A stretch of DNA of 64,000 nt from positions 298,697 through 362,696 of the forward strand of contig CAJJDN010000115.1 of assembly GCA_905182985.1 (NCBI GenBank), written 5' to 3'. Shown here one piece after another: positions 38,001 through 49,902 of this stretch; the first letter of the stretch is position 1; each line of letters starts with the position of its first letter. Below the pieces are notes generated by a model, which saw nothing but the letters and a program-made list of their open reading frames with translations, made no database searches and was not told the DNA's origin. The stretch is from Paramecium sonneborni. Taxonomy: Eukaryota; Ciliophora; Oligohymenophorea; Peniculida; Parameciidae. Made by a program: the position numbers and the translations under genes.

Positions 38001-40200
38001 ATAAATCATTTTTTAGTTTTCCAATTTCTAATTATAATTAATTTATTTCCAAACTTTATTGAGTTGATTTCTATATTGCTAATTATTCCTTTGAATTGCT
38101 TTCTTTTAGATACTCTTATAATTCTTAAATCAAACTATTTTATTAATTTAATTAATCTTTTAATTATTAATTTGCTTCATTATATGATTGAATATTTGAT
38201 TCTTTCTCCACTTCAGCCTTATCAACTAACGATTTTAATAAATTAATTTCATTAGTTAAATCAGATATTTTATTTTATAATTCTTAGCTTTATTAATTTG
38301 TCAATTTATTATTTTTTTCTTTTTCAGCAATTGTTTAATTAAATTCCGATTTTTATTTTTCAAATTAATGTTGTAAACCTTAGATTTAATCTTATTTTAA
38401 ATTTAATTCATTTTAATATTTAATAACCTATTATTCAAGTGTATTAATATGACTCTCTTTCTCAATCAATAAAGATTGCTTAACTGATATAACACTCAAT
38501 CTCTATTCTTCTTAATCTTAAATATTTTACTAAAATTATTCGATTTGATTATTCAAATCTTAAATAATTGCATTAGCTTATTAAAGTTAAACTTTTTATT
38601 TCTCAATTATCTAATTTAGAGAACTTTCACAATTTTATCTTTAATTTTCAGCTTCATTTTTCTTAATTTTAGTTTAAGTAATTTCAGCCAAATATTATTT
38701 AATTTACTATTCATATTATGAGATAACTTATTTGTTTTCTTACTCTTATTATCTTTATTATTTTTTTAAAGATTTAATTTATTCTGACAATTAAGTTATT
38801 TACTAATTATTTTAATCAAGTAAAACTTTATAGTCGTCTATATTTTTTGAAATATTATTTTCCTATTACATAGAATGATCTTATAATATCTTTATTTTTT
38901 CAGTCAATTATAAAACAAGACTTGACTTTTATGATAGCTCATCTTTTTATTAAGTTATTACTCCATTCAATTAAGCTTCATTATTTTTATAACTCATTCT
39001 TTCTTATATAAGATCTGTAGATAATTCTTAAATCTTTAAGTTTAATTTCGAAATTGATTCTTCACTTTTTGAAAATTTATCTTATAATATTAAGATTTAA
39101 TTTTTAAAATTAGATTCAGTTTCAACTTATGTTTATTCTGCAATTTATTTAGTTTATTCCAATTCTTCTTATAATTCAATTTTATCTTATTTAAGCTTTT
39201 CAATTTCTCTAGATTTAGCTTTATTCATTTGATCAAATTCAATTTGTTTAGCATGAAGCTTTTATTATAATTCTTAATTTTAATTTTATAATTCATTAGT
39301 TTAATCTTATAATTAACTAATTTATTATTTCATATCAAATGTTTCATTAATAGAAGCAGATTCTAATTACAATTAAAAAGCTTTAAGTTCTTTAACTTAA
39401 TTTTATAGATCTTCAATAATTTATCTATTATTAATGATTTCATATTCTACTTCATCATATCTTTATTAGAATTCTTTTTCTAATTTTAGTTTAACATCTT
39501 CAACTTCTTAATTATGAAGATTTAATTAACTATTAAGTTCTTTAAGTTCTTCTATTTTCTGAGTTAATTAATCAATTTTGGATTAGCTTGAAAGTATTTT
39601 TTCTTCTAATTCTTAATTTTACAATTTTAATTTATCAATTTCTAATTTAGATAAATTTTATATTTAAGTAGCTTTATTAGTTAACTATTAAATTTATGAG
39701 AATTTATTTGCATTTTATTTTTAAGATTCTTAGAGATCAACTTAGCATTTATGTAATTCAGCAATAAGTTTAACCCTTTCTTTTCCAAATTCACTAGTTT
39801 CTTTAGTTTCTTATTATACTTCTTCTCTAATTTTAGATTCTCTAGATTTCATTTATTCAGAGATGATAACTAAATTTTCTTATAAATCTGAAATTTTTTG
39901 ATCTTTTTTGTTACAATCTTTTTATAGATTTTCAATAGTTTTATATAATTGATCAATATTATCAGTGGGTTTAAGATTAGAATCTGCTTCATTTTCAGTA
40001 ATATCAAGTTTATTATGAACTTTGTTAGTATCCTCCTTAAATTATTATTATAATTGTTAAGGGTTTCTAACAATAACTTCTGATTTTCTAGGAGGAGGCT
40101 ATTATTGTTATTAGATAGGTGTAGCTTTCATCATTGACTGAAATCTTCCAGCCAATTATTTAACTGATAGCCTGTTTGCTTCAGGCTAATCTTCACTCAT
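32028..40200 (-). CDS. Giant coiled-coil protein (~2,715 aa)
   Basis: One continuous minus-strand frame of about 8.1 kb with a single 25-nt intron near its 3' end; exons total exactly 2,716 codons. It starts MSEDQPEANRLSVKQLAGRF, has a short Gln/Pro patch, and then is almost entirely Glu/Lys/Gln/Asn/Leu heptad-like sequence (e.g. LQENLVIISEQMKSRE). The C-terminus leaves the coiled coil (VFEKIGILIRGIDDLEKV, then LKDFISKFASTILRDIK). No motor head, kinase, ATPase or membrane segment seen. A rod of this length (roughly 0.4 micrometre if fully alpha-helical) would suit a basal-body, cortical or golgin-like tether; that is inference from composition. Such sequences give spurious database hits to myosin/SMC tails. 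Confidence 0.85.
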
Positions 40201-40735
40201 TTATTTTTAATAAATTAGATAAAAAGATAGTACAATCAAAACGGAAGTCAAGATATATATATACATTCATATTACTTTATCATAACATTTTCTACAATTT
40301 TATATCATATCAACTTAGGAGATGATTCTTTTTATTTCATACTTTTTTATAATGTTATTCTCAATAGGTAATCCTCATAGATTTCTTTCTTTTTGTTGTT
40401 CATCATTTCTTATTCTTCCTTATAATATTTTTATTATATTCATTCACAGTATTCATTTATCAAATATTAGTATAAATAAATTCTGAAAGACTGTAATCAC
40501 ATTGTACCATTGGAGGTTATTTCTTTCAATTTTAAAAGAAGTAATTTGAAAAACACATTCTCATCCTTTCTTATCTTATTATCTAAGTGCTTCATTTACA
40601 TATATTTTATAGAGATTAAAATAATTATCTCTAATAAATATTAGTTATTCAACTACCATTTTTTTAATTATTAATTTATTTTTAATATAAAATAAATATT
40701 ATGGATTATTTATCATAATATATTTATATTAATGG
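40201..40735. other. Intergenic, AT-rich
   Basis: About 535 bp upstream of the giant coiled-coil gene. Short open fragments (e.g. minus-strand MNTVNEYNKNIIRKNKK) are present, but nothing supports a gene. Confidence 0.4.
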
Positions 40736-42022
40736 GAAGGAAAAAAGATGGCGAATTACCAATAGTCAGAAAGATAATTATAGTTTTGAATATGGCAATC
40801 AAAAGAAAATTAATATTCCTAAATCAATAAAAGGATCCAAGAATCAAATAGTATAATCAATAAGTTCATACTTAAATCATTCATGATTAATAACATAAAA
40901 TGGTTAATTATTTATTTGTTATTCTGCATTACATGGTGTAGTTAATTCAAATTTAAATAATAATTTAAGTAAATTAGATTTTGAAGATGCCTATTAACCA
41001 TTTTATTCAAACTTCTTAATTTTATAGAAATGAAAGGATTGTTGGTTACATAAGTAGTGACAGAAGACTATCACTATCATACATTATGTTTATTAGATAT
41101 TGGATAGGTTAATGAATGAGGAGGAAAGCTTCATAAAAAATTAAGATCAAAAGCAGATAAACCAACAAGAATTGAAACATTAATAATCTATATTGGTTGA
41201 GGTGATTTTCATAGTGCAGCATTAAACAAATTGAGATTTAAATAAATTGAAAGGAGGAGTTAGAAATTATAATAGAACTTCTTTAGGTCAAAAACATTTA
41301 ACCGAAGTTGATATTATAAAAAGTAGTAATAGATATGGTTATCATATAAAGGCTATAGATAAAAATGTTAAGAATTATAGCTAATGAAAATTAAATTTGT
41401 TATGGGATTATCTGCTAAAACTATTTTTAAATTTTAGCTGTTTGGAATCGTTCTATTGTATTAATTAATCATTTTGATATCTAAACTTGTTGATATAATT
41501 GAACTGAATAACTTTGAATTGATATTATGAAAAGGTAATTATTCATGAGTGCCTTAATTGATTATAATCAACATAAAATTGAATCCAAAATTTATGATTG
41601 CTTCAATAAAGATTAAATATGATTACTTTAAAGATCCTTATATTATTTGTATCCTAAAATAACACTCTTGCTTTATGAGTCAAAGAAGATAATGATAAGT
41701 AATTTATATTTCTAAATATTCATAAAGATTGTCTTATATATCTATCCTAATATAATATACCATTTAAGGATTTAGCTGAAGGAAAACTTAGTAAAATTGG
41801 TAAATAGTTTATTGTTAAAAGAAGTACTTTCAATAAAAATCCTATTTATGATTGGATAATATAGCCAAAAAGATTATGAATATTTCAAGAATATAAATCA
41901 AATTCTTTGAACTTTGACCATAATATACTATAATATTGAAATTTTGTTCTAGATAATTTATTATTAAATAAAATTTTAACAGCATGGGATAATCATAATC
42001 TTCAAATTTATAGCAATCTAGA
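40736..42022 (+). pseudogene. TGA-interrupted protein-like stretch, possibly decayed gene
   Basis: Several plus-strand fragments read like protein but sit in different frames separated by TGA codons, e.g. VVTEDYHYHTLCLLDIGQVN, YNRTSLGQKHLTEVDIIKSS, FKDLAEGKLSKIGKQFIVKR and LTAWDNHNLQIYSNLECK. I could not connect them with short GT-AG introns into one frame, unlike the neighbouring genes. The last fragment resembles a beta-propeller-type repeat. Alternatives are a gene with many introns I failed to place, or chance open frames in AT-rich DNA. It ends where the kinase-fold gene begins. Confidence 0.3.
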
Positions 42023-44056
42023 ATGTAAGTTCCAAAAATCAGTTAACTGCAATTTTGGAAATAGGTTAATGATATCAGATATGGAGAAATAAAAGTTTAT
42101 AAATTAAATGATGGACACACTGTAGCTGTGAAAGATCATATTTTGTAAGATGAAGAATAATGGCTTAAATTTAAATAATCAGCAGAAGTGAACATTGCTT
42201 CAAAAGATAAGGATTTGTTTTTAATCTAAATGATTGATTTATAACATGTCACAGAAAAGGAATTATGTACCTAGTTGACATAAGCTCATAGTGTTTATGA
42301 ATATTTTGATGAATATTTGGAAAGAGTAATCAGTGAATAGAATGCTACAAAACAACATTTTGAAGAAATCGAAATAGTTGCTATGATTCATTGCACAGTA
42401 TAAAATTTATATTATAAATATAAAGTTAGTAGCATTATAAAAATTAAATAAGCAATAGAAATCGCATGGAGATATACGTCCATTAACAATAAGTGTAACT
42501 TCGTTTCCGAAGAAAAGTGCTTATCGATAGAATGAACCTCTTCCAGTTTACAAATTGACTGACATATAGGAATTGACAGATATGAATGCATTTAGAAGAT
42601 GTGTCGCTAAATAACATGCTTCCTATAATTTAAGTCCAGAATAATTATCCTTCCTAAAATAAAGAGTCTTGAGACCAACATATGATTTAGATAAATCAGA
42701 TGTCTTTAGTACTGGATTAACAGCATTATAAATGGCTACTCTCAATAGTATCAATGATATTTATGATTATTCCAACTATCTCATAATTACTGATAAACTA
42801 GATAATTATATAAGAGAAATGAAAACATTATATAGTGAATAATTGTGTTCTATAATATGTTAACTATTATAATTAGCTCCTGAAAATAGACCCAATTCAT
42901 ATTCAGCTAATAACTTATTGATAGGTTTCAGATTTTAATTAGAGGATTATTTTAGAGTAAATTATTGAAATCTATATATAAGCAATCTACTATATAAGAA
43001 TATTCTCCTAATTATTCTATCAACTTTGGATAGTCTAATTAGATTTCTAATAAAATATAAGAACCATAAATAGCACAGAGTAAAATAATTGATACCACTG
43101 ATATTTATGAATAAATGGAGATTCTCGAATAACGTGCTAAGGTAGCATTATCAAGAAGCTAAGACGCATAAGTTAGATATCAAAGAACACCAGGGAAAAA
43201 TGTCAAATCTACTTAATGGGAACCAACTAGAAGTTATTAAATTTACAATAATCTGACTCCAATTACTTAAAAGGAACTACAATTATAATTAAGTGATTAG
43301 AAGTAAGAAATTTAATCTAATAAACAATCATCTTATTATTAAAGAAATAATGCTCCATAGTATTTATTATAAGAAGTTAATTAATATTAAAATCATTAAG
43401 GTGAAGAGGAATATGAATATAATTAATAAGAGATTGATGAAAAGCCTATTTAAAGTGTTGTAGAACCAATTGAATTGGCCAATTCAAATTAAAAATTATA
43501 TCCTCAACGACCTATCAATAAGAATACAGCCTCTTTTTCTCATTAACAGTTATTCGAATCTATAAATACTGAATAGGCTAAACCCTATAATCAAACCTAT
43601 AATAACTATTAATAGTATTCTTAATAATCAATAAAATAATAATATGAATAATAATAATAAGAGTCTTATTTAAAAGGATCGAATTATTAGTAACCTAGAT
43701 AATCTCAAATTCTCAGAGATTAGTAAATTACCAAATAATTAACTGGTTAATTTGATATAAAATAACCAGTAAATAATGATAATTATTATCAATAATAATA
43801 ATCTTAATTTGCTAAAACAACTGAACCTTAAAACATTTATCCTTAAATGGAATATTAACATCAACAATAAAATGAATATCAGCAATAAAGATATAATCCC
43901 TAGATAGCAGAATCCTATGATTCATAATAATCTAGTCATAGCAAATAATAAATTTAAGTAGTACAAGAATAACCACTACTTAGACAATCAAAACCTAATT
44001 TATCAAGATAATTAACAGGATCAATAGTTGAGACAAGAAAGTCGATTAAATAATGA
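42023..44056 (+). CDS. Divergent kinase-fold protein with long Q-rich tail
   Basis: Predicted 659 residues after two introns (28, 26 nt), exactly 660 codons. The N-terminal ~300 residues follow the kinase fold: YGEIKVYKLNDGHTVAVKDH with the beta-3 Lys, loop HGDIRPLTISV (HRD to HGD, DLKP-N to DIRP-T), YKLTDIQE in place of DFG (Asp kept, FG replaced), LSPEQLSFL, SDVFSTGLTALQM and NRPNS. Replacement of the metal-binding Asn by Thr suggests an inactive or atypical enzyme. The remaining ~350 residues are Gln/Asn/Tyr/Ser-rich (most Gln as TAA/TAG), prion-like in composition. The HGDI-P loop and layout match the gene at 19087..20360. Start ATG 42023-42025; stop TGA 44054-44056, 69 bp from the convergent carrier gene. 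Confidence 0.7.
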
Positions 44057-44125
44057 TTAATTATAATGATAATAATTATTGCCATAATAATAATAATAAT
44101 CAGTTGAAAGTATTTTATATTAATT

Positions 44126-45086
44126 TCAAAAATCATTTGGAAGACCATGTAATCTTTCCAAATAATCCATTACTGGAGTAGATAAGGCTGCTTATACAAT
44201 AAATTGTGAGAGTCTTAATTACCATCCAGCATAATATCCTTTAAATCCTTTATCTTAATACACTTTGAGAAAGGCTTGAGGAATAGTTAATTATTTATAA
44301 TTTGAGTTGTTTTCCATTTAATACGCAGTCTTAACAGAATCAAATGGTTAAACAAATAAAATATTTGGAATGGCAGTCAATAAACTACACATAGCTATTT
44401 ATTGTAAAGTGAGTGCTTAATTAGGACTTTCTTTGAATAAGTATCTTATTTTATGATCCCAATATAAATAATTAGTCCAAGAAACTACTTATTTTAATAT
44501 CATTGCTTCCATTCCAGTATAAACATTTTTGACAAAATGTGAAAATTGATGTTCATTTTTCCATAATTATTTAATGACTAGAAAAGATAAATTAAATTTA
44601 GATACTTGATTTTGACTTATGTTGAGTCATTAATTGACATTTAATTCTTTCTAAAGGACAGGTTACAAGGGATTCAAATATCGCAATTGTTGCACCTGCC
44701 AAACCTTTATGTAATGCTGGATGATTCTCAATTTAAGATTATGGTAAGAGTTCTTTATAATATTTTGGAATTAAGATCATCATAGGCCATCTAAAAATAG
44801 GATTAGTAATTCATATATACCTATAATATTGTTTAAACAATTGAATGCTTATTTAAGATGAAAATCCAGCAAAGATACCTTTTAATACTCCATTTCTTCT
44901 ATAAGTTTCTTTAAAAAGTTATTGAATTGATAATTGGGTATTTTCAGCTTGTACTAAAGTTTTAAATCTATCAAAAACATGATCTATTGGTAATCCAACT
45001 ATCACTCTAGAAAGTCCAATAATTTGAGTTTCTATTATTGGTTTTAGATATTTTTTAGTGCTAACTATATAAATGGATTCAGACAT
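44126..45086 (-). CDS. Mitochondrial carrier family protein
   Basis: Predicted 300 residues after two introns (30 and 28 nt), exactly 301 codons, the usual size for this family. Three repeats carry the signature: GLPIDHVFDRFKTLVQ in the first, TCPLERIKCQLMTQ in the second, VQPFDSVKTAYQM in the third, i.e. P-x-[DE]-x-x-[KR] variants at the end of odd-numbered helices. Each repeat continues into a second helix with glycines (GIFAGFSSQ, GYYAGWQLR). It would exchange a metabolite across the inner mitochondrial membrane; the substrate cannot be read from these residues. The first repeat's motif (PIDHVFDR) is slightly off consensus. Confidence 0.87.
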
Positions 45087-45913
45087 CTTAATTATTTAAT
45101 TATTATTTTAATAAGACGATATAATTTATGTTAAATAATACATTAATTTTATAATTTATTACGCACTATAACTTATTAATAGCACTGATTATTCATTAAT
45201 TCATAAACTTATGATGCAATATTGTTTCAAATTCATACTTTATAATTAGATTTTAAATCATTTTATAATATTGGTCATCTAAATCATTTTTAACTTTTCT
45301 AAACTTCTAGCATTTACCTAAACTCATAGATAATTTAACTTATTCATTTTCTCTCCTGTATAATCAATACTTCATATTTAGATTAAGCATCAATTATACA
45401 TTCAATATAAGGAAACTAATCTTCAAATATTATAGATCAATAAATTCTAACAATTAGGATTGTTTAAATAAATAAGATTTAAAAATCATAATTATACTCA
45501 AATAAATAGTTATTCAACTATTTATAAGAAGTACTAAACACTAAAATAAAGAAAGCATAGAATTTATAAATATATCAATAAAAATAATTAATTGAGAGTG
45601 GATTTAATTCTGAAAATGAGATTGAGAAATAAAGTGATATGAATGAATAAATATTAGTTTAATAATAATAATTATTATAAATTGAAATAATATAATTCAT
45701 TCTAAATAATTAATGATTCTTTTGTAATATATCAGATAACTCTATATTTTCTTATTATTTTTTGAATAAATCTAATGATATAAAAATAACTAATAATTTT
45801 AATTGTTTCTATGTATAATATAATGTGTATATTAATAGGAGAACAGTTTAAACTGGGCTGATTTTTTGATTAATAATTGATAAATCAAGAAAAATCGTCA
45901 ATATTAATAATAA
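45087..45913. other. Intergenic with a possible small minus-strand gene
   Basis: About 825 bp. On the minus strand from ~45445 to 45193 there are protein-like pieces (IFEDQFPYIECIIDAQSKYE; then MSLGKCQKFRKVKNDLDDQY ending at a TGA at 45193-45195) in two frames, which could be a small gene with one intron; I could not place it cleanly. The right half is AT-rich and should hold the phosphatase promoter. Confidence 0.3.
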
Positions 45914-47267
45914 ATGGACAAGTTAATAAGTTTTAAGGCAAAATCTCACGTAGGTCATTTAAAGTAGGTGATAACATAAGAATAAAAGCTTTAATTTTAT
46001 AGTGAAGAGGAGGGAGAATCTTCTAATTCTTAAGACAATACACCAACACCAGATAATAAATTGAGAGGTAAACCAATAATAAAATAAAATGGATTCTAAA
46101 CAGATGAGTCAGAAGGAGGTACACCTAAGAGTTAAAGAAATATTTAATAATAACATACAAGTACTTGTTCAAATTTTGACTTAAGCAGCAAAGATGTCTA
46201 GATTTAGTAATTTAGTGAATACAAAAAGAATAGATGGTGATGTAGAAAATGAACCTAATTTTAGTGATACAGAAAACAATCATGAGCCAGTTGAATAAAA
46301 TTTTTAAGAAGCTAATTACAATATTGAAGAGTAAGCTTAAAGAATTTAATAAAAACTCTCCTAAAAAGCATAGGCTAATCCAAAATTATCAAAAGCAAAG
46401 TATTTAAGTATGTTATGAATAGATAAACAACATCTATGTAAAATTTGAATACAAATTCTGACTAAGAGTAAAATAAAAAGAATCAACAAATGAATTAAAA
46501 AGATAAAGTAGCTCAGCATCCTTTTCGTCATTTAATATTTGGACAATATATTAATGAATAATCATTTAAAAAGCATTTACTTCTTACATAAAGAGGATTA
46601 ATATATGCTAGAAAGTGTTTAAAAGGACCTTCTGATAAATTTATTGAATCAAAAAAAGTATATTTAAATGAACTAATACCAAAAAAAGATAAGACTCTAA
46701 TCCTTGATTTAGATGAGACTTTAATTCATTCTTGTGCTCCGAGAGAAAATCCTTAAGTGTATGTAACAGCAGTAGGAGAATTTGGAGAAGAAGCAAAAGT
46801 ATAATTATTTAATAATTATTTAGATTGGAATAAATATACGTCCATATACTTCATTATTCCTCTCTTCACTTTCTTAATTTTATACAATATATATTTATAC
46901 GGCATCATCACAAGCATATGCTTAAGCTATCATTAGTTATTTAGATCCAAAAAAACAATATATATCTGGAGTATTATCTAGAAATAATTGTATGGAAACT
47001 AAAAATGGATTTTTTATTAAAGATTTAAGATTGATTGGTAATAAATAACTTAAGGATATGTTAATAATTGATAATTTAGCACATTCTTTTGGATTTTAAA
47101 TTGAAAATGGAATTCCTATATTGGAATGGCATAATGATTAAAATGATTAAGAATTAAAAGCATTGATAGATTATTTGAAAGAAGCTCTAAATTATTCAGA
47201 TTTACGAGAATATAATTCTAATTATTTAAAATTGGATGAACTAATGGAATTTCATTTAGAAGAATGA
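45914..47267 (+). CDS. SCP/FCP1-type (HAD) phosphatase, CTD-phosphatase-like
   Basis: Predicted 427 residues after three introns (22, 23, 25 nt), exactly 428 codons. The C-terminal ~190 residues are an FCP1/NIF catalytic domain: the DxDxT motif LILDLDETLIHSC, then YTASSQAYAQAIISYLDP, SRNNC, FIKDLRLIG and IIDNLAHSFGFQ plus ENGIPI. These residues build the aspartyl-phosphate site of HAD phosphatases that remove Ser-phosphates from RNA polymerase II CTD or other proteins. The N-terminal ~230 residues are Ser/Gln/Glu-rich and probably disordered. The single short catalytic domain without BRCT fits the small SCP/Dullard group rather than FCP1. Target unknown. Confidence 0.88.
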
Positions 47268-47277
47268 TTATTAATTT

Positions 47278-47737
47278 ATGTATTAATAAATTTTACCAGC
47301 TGCAATAGGAACGTTTCTCACATCAGTGTTTGGTATTCATTTATAAAGAATTGAGGACACTTTTGGTATTCAGATAGTTGTTTTGGATTACAATGGAAAA
47401 TTGGAGCTTAAATAAAATAACCATTTTAGAATGATAATTCAAATGGCTAAATAATTGAAATTTTGGCGCGATTTGTTAAATGTTATTGCTTCATACTATT
47501 TTATCAATATCTCAACTTAAAAGTATATAAATGATTGAGATATTTTAATACTAGGACTACAGTTCGACATTCCAATTAATACTAATTATAGTGGGAGGCA
47601 TTATTTTACCTAATGGTTTATCAGCACTTGCTTGGGAAATGAAACGCAAAGAATATATAATAATATAAGTAAGTGAACATGTAGCTAGTTTATTAATTTT
47701 GGCGATTTGTGCAGAATTTTCATATAAAACAACTTGA
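47278..47737 (+). CDS. Small multi-pass membrane protein, unknown
   Basis: Predicted 134 residues after two introns (23 and 32 nt), exactly 135 codons. Starts MYQQILPAAIGTFLTSVFG, a first hydrophobic segment; then QWKIGAQIKQPFQNDN, a second hydrophobic stretch near VKCYCFILFYQYL, a third (FQLILIIVGGIILP) and a fourth (EHVASLLILAICAEF). Start is 11 bp after the phosphatase stop on the same strand. The first residues faintly recall complex I subunit NDUFA1 (MWFEILPG), but the rest does not, so I leave it unnamed. Confidence 0.45.
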
Positions 47738-47786
47738 TTAGAATTTTTAAAATAATCATAGATAAATATATATATATATATTTATA

Positions 47787-48149
47787 TCAATTATTCTATG
47801 ATATCATTGAATAAAATAAATCTTTATAGCTTCTAATTATTGGTAATAACCAATATTCATCTTTCCATTTAGCTTATTCTCCAACTTCTCCATTTTCATC
47901 ATAAAGATCTTTCCACCACCATTCTGTATTCATTTTCATATTTCTTCTTAATTTATCCATTTCTACTTCAAATTCATGAGCTAAACATTCTTTCATATCA
48001 TGATTCTCTGCTTAACAATCAAATGCAGCCCAAAAAGAACCATAATTCTTTTCACATTGAAGCAAATCATTCACTGCTTTATGACATTTTCGTCTAAATT
48101 ATCCACTCATTCTACCTAGCATATGCATATGACAATCCTCTTAATTCAT
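47787..48149 (-). CDS. Twin CX9C protein (Cmc1-like)
   Basis: Predicted 120-residue intronless protein. Two Cys pairs, each spaced C-x9-C (CHKAVNDLLQC and CQAENHDMKEC), form the CHCH fold imported by Mia40 into the mitochondrial intermembrane space. The sequence around them (GSFWAAFD, ECLAHEFEVEMDKLR) suits the Cmc1/COX-assembly family, which helps mature cytochrome c oxidase. The C-terminus WWWKDLYDENGEVGEQAKWK is longer than usual. A second ATG at 48289-48291 opens a plausible upstream segment (MGSYKSKNHKVDINTLPVVE) in another frame, but I found no clean intron to join it, so the start at 48147-48149 is used. Confidence 0.78.
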
Positions 48150-49105
48150 CTTCCCTCTTTCCTCTTAAAATATTCAATTACCAATTAGATGGCATAGGTT
48201 GTCTTGTTTTTATCACATAATCAGGTTCAGGCTCAACAACTGGTAGTGTATTAATGTCCACTTTATGATTTTTAGATTTATAAGAACCCATAAATATTAT
48301 TTTTTAATTTTAGGAATATTATTTATATGTATTCTTTTATAGAATTATTTTCTTCTTTATTTAAATAATAGATCAAAAATACAACATATTAAATTTTTAG
48401 ATTATTTATATAATCATAATATTTAAATAAAACTTTATGGGGAATCCATTATTACATAAAATTTTTAAATTCTTTATTAATCTCCTTTATTTTTAACTTA
48501 AATTTCCTATTTCTAATTCTTCGGCATTCTATTAAAAAATCTCAACTTTCATTGTACTAGCAAAATATATTATATAAAATTGTTTATTTTTGATATACAA
48601 TTTATTCTTTTCCTAGATTAAAGATTTGACCTGTGTTTCATATTATTCTGATCAATAGAAACTTTAGTAGTAGTATAATTCAATTGTTTTGCTTATTTAA
48701 TCAAATACCTTTTTTGGGAATCGGAAAATCATTCTATTTTAAATGGACCATTTTATATATTAATAATTATTTATAATTATTTATTAATAAAAAAGATTTA
48801 TCTGAAGTCTCGGTAACTCCTTATAACTGAATATCAGCAACTTGCTTTTACACTATACTACTTACACTAATATCATGATTTCTTACTATTATTCATCATT
48901 TTGCATATATGGATTGAACAATTAAATATAGATAACGATTAAATTAAGAATCTGAATTTAATCTTAAAAATTCTATACTCTCTTTTAATTCTAATTACTT
49001 TTGTCTTGATAAATTTAAGAAATAATTCAGAAACCAACAGATGTATACTATTTTTGATTTTATTTAGAAAAAATCAAATATTTTTGTATAATTTTTCAAC
49101 ATTTT
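48150..49105. other. Non-coding stretch
   Basis: Nearly 1 kb of AT-rich DNA with TGA in all frames, apart from the possible upstream exon of the Cmc1-like gene at about 48190..48291. Its right part may contain further, unrecognisably decayed sequence of the transporter pseudogene that follows. Confidence 0.4.
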
Positions 49106-49510
49106 CAAAAATGCTAAAATTTTATTTGATCAAATAACATTTTCTTTTTTATTTGGAATCGAATGGGTTAAATATCTGAAATTTCTTTTAATTTTTTATT
49201 TTAGATTTACATTATTGAAAGTTGGAATTAAAAAAATCTCTCCTACTTAATTAGGAATTCAATTTTCTTTTAAATTAAGCTAAGAAATTAAATAACTTCT
49301 TTCTTTACTTGGATTTTTGTTCTCATTCTTGAAGCAATCTATTTATGAATTAATTTTATAAAATATTTCCAAGGCAAAGGCTTAAATGTTATTTATCCTA
49401 TTGAGATTGAATCATTTATTGTAAAAAATTTTATCCTAGAAATTCTCTAATATTTAAAACTCATATGTTACTTTTAATTAGCAGCAAAAAATAGAATATT
49501 TTAAATATGT
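49106..49510 (+). pseudogene. Decayed fragment of the downstream MFS transporter gene
   Basis: Parallels the 3' half of the intact gene about 1.6 kb downstream. For example GGCTTAAATGTTATTTATCC at about 49380 corresponds to ggattaaatgttatatatcc near 51021, and the flanking bases keep aligning: ggaatcgaatgggttaaata against gggatttcatgggtttatat. Frames are broken by TGA codons and indels, and no start or 5' half is recognisable. This is a relic of a tandem duplication. Confidence 0.65.
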
Positions 49511-49902
49511 TTATCGCTCATGAATAAACATAAAATAAATTCAACGGAAAACACAATAAAATTATTGTTATTTTTATAGCATACTATAATTGTAAAAAAA
49601 AAGGTTTGCCAAAAATAAATAAACAAATTGTTTCTGCCTTGAATATTTTTTTAAAAAGCTCAAGATAAATTTGCATTGTTTAATATTTCTAATGTCTAAA
49701 GTATTTTTGAAATATAGATTAAGAATAACTTTAACAATTTTTATTCTTTTTGAGTTATATTGTATTCTATCTTATAAATAAAGATATCATAGAAGTGAGC
49801 TCTTCAATAAATTTAAAAAATAATGAATAATATTAAAACTTAGAAAAATAACTAAAAATATTTATTATAATTCAGATTAATCTGTTTTATTTAAGAAGAG
49901 TG
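49511..49902. other. Intergenic, AT-rich
   Basis: About 390 bp between the transporter relic and the intact transporter gene. No ORF; presumably the promoter of the intact copy. Confidence 0.4.

Noticed and set aside
43954..44148. Minus-strand 64-codon ORF with poly-Ile
   Set aside because: Complement of the Q/N-rich tail of the kinase-fold gene plus the short convergent intergenic gap.
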